Source: Brasenia schreberi
Taxonomy: Eukaryota; Streptophyta; Magnoliopsida; Nymphaeales; Cabombaceae
Reading direction: 5' to 3'
NCBI GenBank assembly: GCA_036023115.1
Contig: JAYKKT010000040.1
Span: forward strand, 5,114,501-5,178,500
Length of the DNA: 64,000 nt
Positions 36,258-48,295 of the stretch are shown here, one piece after another (the first letter of the stretch is position 1; every line of letters starts with the position of its first letter). The translations under genes were made by a program, and so were the position numbers. The notes beneath the pieces are model-generated. The model was not told where the DNA came from. It searched no databases and saw only the letters and a program-made list of their open reading frames with translations.

Positions 36258-39161
36258 ATGGTGATGGAAGATACGGAGAGCTGCAACAACAGGCCAGTGA
36301 TTAATAGCGTGTTTTCAGCGCACAATTGGAGGCAGCAATGCTGCAAGCTCCAGGTGTTCACGGAAGTTCTTCGGCGGCTCAGGGATTCCGGCAACGAACA
36401 GACCAATTACCCCGAGTTTGAGGACGATCTCTGGAACCATTTTCATCGCCTCCCTGCACGGTAATTCTCTAGCTATCCTTCCCCTCTTGTTCTTTTTTGT
36501 CGATTTCTCCCGTTCACATAACATCAACTCCACTTCTTTCTCGTATTTTGTTTTGGTATTTGAGCAGGTTTCACATCGATGCCTCTGTTGGTTGATTGTC
36601 CCTTTTGATGATCAGAAATTGGAAATTGTTAAATTTTACGACCAACGATGCTTATTGGTTCCTGTTGTCTTTGTGGTTTCTGTTGATCTTCATCTCTATT
36701 ATGGTGTTTCTGTATTCTTGATTGTGGAGATTTTTTGACTGAAGACCTATTTCTTGTGTTATTTTTGCGTAAAAACCTTCCTCGACTTAATGCGCTATAT
36801 AGTCCTGCCTGGACTACAAAGTCAAAGCTTCTTATTTTGTCTGAATTTTCTTCGTCTTGTGCTTGTGGTCTAATTCCTGGTGTACTGGTATTGTAATTGT
36901 GGGTGTTTTGATCTTCGTAATGGTGTTCAAGATCCTTGGTTTGCGGGGATTTGTTGCCTAAGTACTTATTTCTTCTACCAATTTTATGTAAAAGGCCTTC
37001 TTTGCTCATTTTTTATTATGTGGAGTGGACAACTGGGTGCTGCCGTTCCCTGTAAGAGTAGACTCCTGCTTACTAAGTGATCCTGATTAAGATGAGAACT
37101 TGGGTGTGAATAGAATTCTGTGGCTGGATTTCAGAAAGCATAATAGAAGCTAATTGAATTATGCTTGTGTATGGTTCCAGGTATGCAATGGATATCAATG
37201 TGGAGAGGGTAGAGGATGTTCTTAGACACAAGAGATTGCTCAGTTTGGCGAACAATCCTGCTAAGAAACCAGTGTTTGATCTTCGCCTCATCCAGGTAAG
37301 CTTGTCTAAACAAATTTTGGGTCTTGGCTTTTGGGTGCTTACCCAGGGCCTGTTGGTGGCTTCCTACATACGTGGTTGTTTTTTCTCCTATCCGCCAGAT
37401 ACATGAGTGTTTTCTAGTTCTATAGTGGCCTTGCCTTTTGAGTAGTTGACCTGCGTGTCCAAGAAAGGTGTCGATGTCAAATCTAGATAATTCATTTCCT
37501 TGTCCTTCTCTGGCAATCAGAAGGAGGGTGGTTTTTGTTTTCTGCTAAGGAAGCTACTATTTTGTGGAGATGCTGGACATTATTTGTTGCTATCCTTTTT
37601 TTGTAGGTTCCACCTGTGGATGATGGAAGAGATGATTGTTTACCACCACTATCCTCAAAGAAAGATGTTCAAGATTCATCATGTTACGCTGGTAGAGAGA
37701 GGTCCAATAAGTTCCTAAGCAGTTTACTTTTCGCACCATTTCATCTTCTTTATTTTAGTCATTTCATGTTTGATAGGATATAGGTGTACTGAAATCATGA
37801 GAGCAGATTGTATTTTATTATCATTTGAACTCTGCTTAAACAAATTTTGAACTGCTTATGAGTTGCTGGATATGCTTCCCCCTACAATGATTACCATGCC
37901 AAATTTTTGTTTGACCTAGCTTTTGTGCGTGTATTTGTTTTTGCATCGTGTACCTTGTTATTGTGTATGTCTGTATATTATTCATTTGTTTATGGGTGTC
38001 CTCATCAGCATCCGGCCACAAACTTCCCTTGGTTCATTGCCTAACCTGGAGGCCCTTGCTCTTGATACCATGAATTAGACGTGGGGGGAAAGAGAAAACA
38101 ACTCCCTATTTTCTAAGTATTTTCTAAAAAGACATAATTCCACAGTATGGAAGTTGCATTTATCGGTTTAATTCTTTCAGATGATTGGTGTTACTATTGC
38201 TGACTGAGTTCTGAATTTATTTATTGTCCCATTAGTGTAGTTCATATAATCTGTTCCTTTCATCATGAGCATCTTTTCATTTTAACAACGTAGGTACTGG
38301 TTCTTTGCTTTGTCACCAGGAGCTATGAGGCTAGATAATCGTTTCATAGCTTTGAAGCTATGTGGAGCATGTTTGCTTGATATATTTGTTTAAAGCGGAC
38401 TCTCTGGAACTTTATTTGTCAATATCTTCTACCAGTAAATACTGGCTATCATTGACTAGTAATATTTGGTGGGCTATCCACCATCTTCACCAGCTCCATT
38501 GTTGAGAAGCTGCACAAAATCTTGCTGAACTTTAATATGTTCCTAGTGGGCATTTGCCAGATGTAAGTAATCAGATGGTGAAGACTTCATAAGAGGCAAA
38601 AGTGTTGGAAGAAATGATAAAACAGGACTTTGTTTTTTAGGAGTTAAAATCAGTATAGGACCTACATATTTTGGAGGAAGGCTTAGCTTTGGTTTTAATT
38701 GTATATTATGCAGGCACATGCATGCAAACACACATACATTATATATGTTTGTGCACACACATATACATACATATATCTATGTCTATATCTATCTATCTAT
38801 GATATATATGAGAAGTCTAATATACTTGCCAAATCCTTGAAAATCTCAACCATTCATCTTTCAAGATGGATGGTTGAGTTAAAAAGTAAAATAGCCAGAA
38901 GTACAATTTTATAGGTTTACTTGATTCACATGTGTACCTTTTGCTTTTGAACTCAACCATCCATCTCTTATGATGGATGGTTGATATTTTCAAGGATGGG
39001 CAAGCATATTAGACTCACCCTCTCTCTCTCTATATATATATATATTATATAGATTGATAGATAGATAGACAGATAGGTAAAGAAAACAAAATATTCTCAT
39101 ACCTTTGTACATATGATGGGCATGGGCAAGCATATTAGACTCACTCTCTCTCTCTCTGTGT

Positions 39162-39193
<32 letters not shown>

Positions 39194-42100
39194 AGAAAAA
39201 GAAAACAAAATGTTCTTGTAAATATAACATGCTCTGTAGAAAATCATGTATTAAGAGCTCCCTTTCTGGTTTTCCTTAACAAACATTGGTCTTTAAAACA
39301 GATAATGATTTTCTTGTAGGACAATGTACGAAGTTACAGTTTCAACGGATGACAAGCCAAAGCTACTCAGTCAGGTACTGCAGTGACTTGTAAATAATAC
39401 AGAAACTCTCCTTGAAGTAATATATTGGAGCAGTAAGTGAACTAGATTTTGCATTTTATTGTTTGGAGACGTTGCTTCTTGTTGTAAACTCCGTCTCGTG
39501 ACAACTTTTCCTTTCTAAGTGTTTTAGTGCGTTGCTCTATTTTTGTGGTATGGAAGTTGACAAAAAAAAATTGTCTGGTTATAATGGTATATATATGCGC
39601 ATGTATGTGTGCGTGTGTCCAAAACCAGATGTACAGACATGAATTAGCTGGAAGCTTATGCCACTTTTGATCATTGTACGGATGAAGTATATATCTGGAA
39701 CAATTTTCAGAACCGATTGTGGTTTTAGGGTCATTATTTTTCATTATTGACATGCTTGGGTTGAGGCACCAACTTCTCTTTTCTATGTACCACCATGAAC
39801 TTTCTTGTCTGTATTGATGTTCAACACGGATGACATGTGAAAATCGTGCCCTGTGCATATGCTATTAACACACTAAGTAATGATTTTGAGCTATTTTGGT
39901 TAACCAACAGAAAGGGAGGAATCATTTGGAAAAGTCGACATCTAGTAATGGGAAAGAAACTGGATTATATCAACCTTCGTAGTTCTTTATTGTATTTTGC
40001 TATGTCATAACATCTGGCAAGCCTGGTGGATACAGAGAACACTTATGGCCTGTTCCAATGTGATGTTAGACTTTAGCCTCTTCTGGATTGGACTTGAGCC
40101 TGGCCAGTAATTACAACCATACTGGCAATGCTGCATGGGTATGGTGCAACTTGAAGGGTAGGTGTGGTGATAATTCCTGTAATTTGAATCGAGATGCAAA
40201 TATCTCAAGGCTACAGGATTTAAATGGGAGGTCGCCTTGGAGCACCTATGTAATTAATCCTTAACAGTTGTGTACAAAATGTTTCTGCACTAACCATCAT
40301 TGGTGCATTTAACTTGTAGACATGCATCCAGTATTCTGGGGCCTTTTCCTGTCAAAATGATCAACTCAATAAGTGATTCAACAGTCTATTCTTTGCTTGA
40401 TTACAACGACAGTCTCATCTTGATTTTGGCTCAGTTGACTGCTTTACTTGGTGAGGTTGGACTCAACATCCAAGAGGCCCATGCTTTCTCTACCGTTGAT
40501 GGTTATTCTCTAGATGTGTTTGTGGTGGATGGATGGCCACTCCAGGTGATGTTTTTTCTGTCGTTTCTAACTGTAACTCGTTTATGAACATGTGTTATTT
40601 TCTTAGGATTCACATCAGATCTATATGTTGGCGTTCCCCTGTATTCACTTTTTTCTAGCGTTTCTAGTGATAATGTTCATTTACTTTTTACAAAATTATC
40701 ATAATAAAGTGTTTGTAAGAAGGATTTATATTGGTGCCAGACATTTTACTTTTTATTGTCCTTTATTACTATTTGAGCTTATTGGGCAATGCTATTAAAT
40801 TACAGGAAACTGAACAGCTGAGAGAGGCACTGGAAAATGAAATTGCAAAAATCCAGGTTATATTCCTTATCTGTCATTGCGGTTATATTTCTCTAATAAA
40901 TCTAGAATGTCTTTTTTCCCACTTTCTCCTTATCACACTATATCAGACTATAATGCACAATAATCTACAGTCTAGTCACTGGTTATTTTCATTAAATTTA
41001 TTGAATGTTATTTCCCTATTCATTTGAACTATTCAAATATGCCTGAGAAACATAAAGAAGAATATTTCTTAATAATCTGTTCTGTTCAACATCTTTTTTT
41101 ATTGTTTACCTTGTCCTTTCATTTTCAAGTTAGAATGACAGCCGCCAACAAAATTGAAGCCCTCTCCCTCACTAAGTGAAGTTGGCTACCTAATGACTGT
41201 TAATACCACTTACCTAAAAATATTCTACTAGAGAAGGTATAGCATATAAATATCCATTAGAATCCAGGTAAGCATGAAATGAGGTGTTCAAGCAGATGCA
41301 GATCTAAATCAAGGTGAGGTGTCTGCTTCACCCAAGTTTGGACAACATGGCTAGAACCGTAGGCTACAATTATATGCCCTGGCTCAAACTGTTGACTATT
41401 TCCTCTGAACCCAAGGCAACCTCCCATTTGAAGAATTTTCAACAAAGAAACTAAATTATGGCCCATGGTACTGTAATCCATAGCCCATGGTAGAACAGTG
41501 GCCTATTCACCTGACCCCGGAGAATTTTCTAGAGCAGCCACTGTATTTGACTATTTGATTGGCTTTGCATTTGGCATGCAATATTGTACATGCAACTGAA
41601 ATTACTAATATATAACACCTGCTCGATTAGGTCAAAGTGATTCTTGCTTATCTCATTAAGTTGTGTTTCAGTGAGATTCAAGGATTTTATACTGCACATA
41701 TCTCCTTAAATAACTTGAGCTCCTTGCATATGCATACGCATAAAGGAACAAAGTAAGATGTATCTGTGTTTCAGATGTCTTCCCAAAAGAGAGGAAAGTC
41801 TCGCAAAATTACAAGGAGTGCCCAAAAACTGATAAAACTTAAAATTTCTGTAATATGTGCTTGATCATGTAAGACACGAGCAGATGAACTTATGTTCCGG
41901 AATTTGATTCTGGGCTACTGAAACTAGAAAGTAAAATTGCATGTCATTTTATGATATATGCATGCACACTAAATTTTTCTTTCGTATTTGTTGTGTCTTG
42001 CAATGTAGAAGAAAACATCGTCGAAGGGTCAAGGAATTCCAATATTAATCGACCAAGTGAAAAGTGATATGGAGCCTATTCTTAGTCCCGTAAAAATACC

Positions 42101-45100
42101 AGTCGATAAGACTGATGTTTGGGAAATTGAACTTGAACTGCTAAAATTTGACAGTAAAGTGGCATCTGGAACAAATGGAGATCTGTAAGTTTTATTTGAT
42201 TTTTGTTCTTTCTATTTATGTAAACCATTTGATCTCTGCTAATTACATGAACACCTTCTTTCCTTTTCAGCTACAGGGGAGACTACTTCAGTCAGGAAGT
42301 TGCTATTAAGGTTTTTAAGCGTGAGCTCGTAACTGCTAGTATGCAACGAGAGTTTTCTCAGGAAGTCTCTATCATGAGGTATTCTCATGATACCATTATT
42401 GCTCTGGCTGTTTCTTCTTTTTCAAGTTCCAGGTCCATTGAAACCGTTATTTTTGCACCTGAGAAGCTTTTGCCAGGTTTTCTAGCTATACCTGTGTATT
42501 TTGCTGTTTACTTTCTTTGAAAGGTAAACTAACAATTTACAATTGATTTCCCTACAAAGAAATGAATGAATTATACTGTCATCTTCAACTAACTTTTTGA
42601 GATCATAAACATCCTTGTCATGAAAGGTAGATTTGCTTGTTCTTTTCAACTGCATAGTGAAAAACTGTATTTAAGATCCAGAGAAGGTTGCAACTTGCAA
42701 GTATATATCTTAGTTCACTTACGTCTTATTCATGCTGTTTCCTAATACTGATATGATTACTGCTTATTGGAATAGTGGGCATCAAGAAAATGTCTCTAAC
42801 ATGCAGGAATAATATAACTAGCTTACAATTGATGAGCCAAAGGAGCTGAATGTGAACTCTTGTTGTTTGGTATAAAATAATGTTACAACAAAATGAACCT
42901 TTCCCACTTGTTTCTGAAGTCAACATTTGAAACTACCACACTTGGGGTTGTATGTAATCTATTTCAACAAATCATTGCCTTATCCTTCCTTTTGTTTAAC
43001 GTGAAAACCAACAGACATATGCTGTCTCTGATGGGATTTAATATATTCTGTTAGGCTTATGATCAACCATCTGATGTCCTGTGTCTTCCTTCACATGAAG
43101 AAGAGACTTGTTCCTCAATGCTTCCATTGTATATAAGTTTTGGAGCACAGTCACATCTAACTGAGCAAAAGGTTGAAGTTAGCTTAGTGGGTTGCGCTCC
43201 TGATATGCCTGAACATTGAATCATGGAATTTTGTCTGAGAGGAGCCTCAGAATTGTAGTTTGAATCTATATTTTTCTATGTTTTTCTTTTTCTCATGCTA
43301 ATCGTTTCCTATTTTTAGGTAAATTCCAAACTGAACTGAAAACTCGAGGAGAGTGACTACTTTCGTTGTTCACTTTTCATATACCTGTCCATGCTAATCA
43401 GTGGTGAAATGATGTAGCATTGCTGTTTTGCATTCGTCAAAATATACCTTGGCTTGTCCATATATCTATGTATCTGATACATAAACATGTTTCATCTGAT
43501 GTTTCCCTTTTCTCTTTTTCTGATCTTCCAGGAAAGTCCGGCATAAAAATGTCGTAAAGTTTATTGGGGCTTGCACTAAGCCTCCAACCCTGTGCATTGT
43601 AACAGGTAGAACAGTAAGGAGTATTAACCGCTTTGTATTTTTCAATGTTGATTACATGTCTAAATCTTGTGCTTGAATGCTTTCTTTTCAGAATTTATGT
43701 CTGGTGGCAGTATCTATGATTTTCTACATAAGAAAAGGGGTGCTTTTAAATTGTCTTCATTGCTCAAAGTTGCGATTGATGTTTGCAAGGGGATGGATTA
43801 TTTGCACCAGAACAATATAATTCATAGAGACCTGAAGACTGCCAATCTTCTGATGGATGACAATGAGGTAAGGTTGAATTCTCCAATCTATGATTAAAGT
43901 CATGCTGATGAAAGCGACAATCTAATCAAATATCATGCTGTTTGCACTTTATTGGTTATGCTTTTCCCATTATCAAAAACACCGTTTTGTTTTTCTTGAT
44001 ATTGGATAACCATGATATATGTTCCAATTGAAAACCAACGGTTTCTTGCTCCCTGTCAAGGATAAGTTTTAACGCTTTATTTTATCTTTGGTTTCTGTTA
44101 TGCTTATTTTCCCTCTTCTGTTTAAACCTTCTACAGAATGTGTATTGTAATAGCAAATAACCTAAAATTTGCAGATATGGTATTTCTTGAGCAGTTTTAT
44201 TTTCTGCAAAAATTGGGAACCAGCTATTTTGCTTAGCTCTTACTAAGTGATGGAGGAATGCAGTAGAAGAGTGTCACAAAATACACTACATATCATGTGC
44301 AAGATACAGGATTTTTTCATCTGATATGCCTAGCTATGTATCTTCTTGAACGCCCTTGATAGTTGACAGTTGAATTATTAGAAAACATGAAGTTATAATA
44401 AAAGTTGCCATTGCTATTGCGAATTCATGAATTGAGTATGACAATAATTTGGCAATCGGTCATCCAGCTTAATACTGATGCAATCTCTACAAATGTTTTT
44501 GAGTGGGGCTTTCACTCTGAGGCATCTTTCACCACCATTGCAAGATGCATGCTCCACATTAAGGAGAGAGATAAATAAATTCAATTTGTCATACACTGTG
44601 CAACAGGTGAACTCCAAAGTGCTGCAGATTTGACGGTAAACTGTTGGGAAACCACTTCATGAGCATGTCATGTGGGTTTCTGGACACGTAATGGTCTTCA
44701 CCCTATTGTTCTTCCCAGCAGGATTTTCTAGTACATGCATAGCACCAACATCTCACGAGAGGGGAGAGTGAGTTACTGGGCCATGAAATCATAGTGTGTA
44801 ATTTTTCTTTCCCTTGATGTCCTGGAAGACGAGATGTGTGACTGTTTCTGGTCTCCTTATCAAAATGTCAATCGAACTTTCTATGTAAAAAACAAATTCC
44901 ATGTTCTATATGTGCTTCACCCCCATGACTGTCTGCCTCAGTGTTCAATCTCACATTATTCCTTTGCCTTTTGCTTTTCCAAGATATCAGCATAGGTACA
45001 AGAAAATATCTTGTTATTAATTGTAATACCTAAAAGAACAAAGTTAATTCCTTATGACCAGAAATTGCCTTGTAAGCAGTAAAACAAAACCTTAATTTCA

Positions 45101-48100
45101 CAAAGCCACAAATATACTGCACAATTTGAACATTATAATGTTATTAAGAAAGTTATAATGCTATGCCATGAAATCCAGAAAGATTAGTTTAAGTTTTCTA
45201 GGAAATTGTCATGCTATTAAGACCTTTGCTAGTCGTTATTCTGCATATGGGTATAAAAAACCGCTTCATACTTCACTTTCTTCTAGATGAATAACTATTT
45301 GATTTCTTTCATCAACTGAGGTGTCATTCGTTAAATGCTTCTTTTATGGCTGCCTTATTGGGTAGATTAGATGAAGCAACCCACAACCTATTAGTAGTAA
45401 CAAGAGCATATCTGATTCTGTTGTGCTATTCTGTTGTTACTTCTATAAACATGTCTCCTACAAGCTGGCACTGGATCATGTATCTGAATGTCAAAGCTTC
45501 ACGCTCAGGTGGTCAAGGTTGCTGATTTTGGGGTTGCAAGGGTAATGTGTCATTCTGGAGTTATGACAGCAGAGACTGGAACATACCGGTGGATGGCACC
45601 TGAGGTGAGGAATCTATCTACGAACTTTTGACATTAAAAGATATTTGAGTTGTACCATGCTACAACCATTTGTTTGGGCATACTTCAGTTGAAAGCCCAA
45701 AGTGGTATTGAAATTTCTCCTTCAAAGTCTTGAAACTGTTTGTTTTCTTATCTCATCCTTCTCATCGGCATCGTGGAATAGTGCCTATTTGGTTGTGTTA
45801 TTTGTTTGATTTTTGCTCCTAAAAGACAACTTGGATACACCATCTTTTCCTTAATTGTTTCTATATTCGGAGTTTATTCAAGGCATTGCCTTCTGAGATT
45901 TAAGGCACGCTACAAAATGGTGACATAACAAAAAGTTAAAGTCATTAATAATTCAAATAAGAATCTTGTCTACTAGTTATTAGCATAAGCATGAGCAATG
46001 GCAGATTTTGAAAACAGAATGACAAGTACAAGCAGGGCCTAAAGTCATACGGTTGTAAATTTCTATGGCATGCCATTGTTTCATCTCATCCACATTATGC
46101 ATTAATAAATGGGATAGTCACGAATATAGTTTATGGCAAATTCACGATGAAAAGTTGGCAATGTCTTCCAGAAACTGTTTTCCTTTGAAATATTCTGGAA
46201 ACTTCTCAGAGAATAAATAACATTACTGACAATTATCAGAAATTGAAAAAAGATTACAAATGAGAAAAAAAGAAATTTCTATCAGCCATAACTATTAAAT
46301 CAGGAACCTTTTCTTGATTTCATTTTATAAATTGTTGCTTTAAAATGAACTTTAGTAAAATTAAATATTGAAACTTCAAATTCAATGAGGTGCTTATATG
46401 AATTTATGCTAAATATTAAATAATAGATGGAATGTGGCTTCCCTAAGTCAAAGGGGAAAATGAGCAAACAATGCCATTTAGTGTGTTCCCATTGTTGATG
46501 CTGGCAACCTGAGATATAGGACATGCAGAATAATCCCGTAAAGGAGAGAGGAAAGTCCTCCCTCCACACTCATAAATAGCTCTGGAACGGGTACATGTGC
46601 CATATTCAACTGACATTTGAAAGAACTTTTTTTATTTATCCCATTCGGGACAACTTTGAACTTGAAAAGGTCCTTTAAAACGTGATCTAAAAATGGTGCC
46701 TCTAGTGATAAATCTTTTAAATTAAGTTTTAACTGATAAGAGCATAAAGACATGAGATATCTGGTTTGAATAAAATATTCAATCTATTGCATTACACATA
46801 CATGTATATATACACATACATACATAGAGGGAGGGAGGGAGGGAGAGTTTATGGAATTTGCTCAAAAGCATTAATGCTAAATCATTCTCAATGATCCCGA
46901 CTACTTGATAAAAGAGATTGATGGTTGAGATCAAAAAGTAAAAAGTGAAAAGTTAACAAAACAGACACTTGTATTTTCTATGGGTTATACTTTCTACCTT
47001 TTTGATCTAGAAAAAGCTTAAAAAAAGCTTATGATAGAGTACCGAGGGAGGTTCTTTGGAGAACTTTGGAAAAAAGAGGTATCCCATTGATATACATTAA
47101 CCTTATAAGAGACATGTATGATGGTGCAAAACATGTGTGAGGGGACTCATGAAGGAATGACACACTTCTTTGAAGTTAATATTGGGTTACATCAAGGATC
47201 AACTTTAAGTCCATACTTATTTATAATGGTGATTGATGAGTTAATAAAACATATTCAAGATGAAGTACCTTGGTGTATATTATTTGCAGATGGCATTGTA
47301 TTAGTGGAGGAGTCTAAGGAAAAAGTTAATAGAAAATTGGAACTATGGAGAGAAACATTAGAAATCCAAGGCCCCCGACTTAGTAGAACAAAGACAGAAT
47401 ATATGGAATGTAAGTTTGATCATTTGGTTACCTCATAGGACATAGAAATTAAAATTGGCACACATTGCATCCCCAAAAGGAAAGTTTTAAATATCTAGGG
47501 TCAATTTTTCAGAGTGATGGAAGAATTGATGGAGATGTTACGCATAGAATTAATGCTGGTTGGTTAAAATGGAGAGGAGCATCAGGTATTCTTTGTGATA
47601 AGAAGATACCATTAAAGTTAAAAGGTAAATATTATAGAGCAACAATTAGGCCTGCCATGTTTTATGGTTCTGAGTGTTGGGCAGTTAATCATCAACATGT
47701 ACAAAAGATGTATATGACAGAAATGAAGATGTTGAGATGGATGAGTGGTCATACAAGAAAAGACCGTATACATAATGAGGTTATTAGAAACAAAGTAGGA
47801 GTGGCACCAATAGAGGATAAAATGAGAGAATATCGTTTAAGATGGTTTGGACATATAGAAAGAAGATCAAAAGAAGAACATGTAAGAAGTATGAAAAACT
47901 AAATTTGGAAAGTATTAAAAGAGCTACAGGACGACCACAAAAGTGTTGGAAAGAAACAATAAAGAATGATCTAGCTTATTGTGAGTTAACTGCTAACATG
48001 GCACACGATAGCGATATGTGGAAACAAAGAATCCAGGTAGCCGACCCCGTCTAGTATGGGAAAAGGCTTAGTTGTTGTTGTTGTATACTTTCTACCTTTT

Positions 48101-48250
48101 TCTTTTCGAACTCAACCATCCATCTCTTTTGGTTGGACCTTTGGGATAATTGAGGATGATTGCTTGGGTGTATATTCCACAAGCTCTCTCTCTTTCTATA
48201 TATATATACACACACATATATATTACATATGTATATTTACATACATGCAA

Positions 48251-48295
<45 letters not shown>

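Noticed and set aside
41774..41860. Possible extra kinase exon starting ATGTCTTCCCAAAAG
   Set aside because: It follows a TTTCAG acceptor but has no good donor in frame, and joining 40856 to 42009 directly keeps frame and family similarity.
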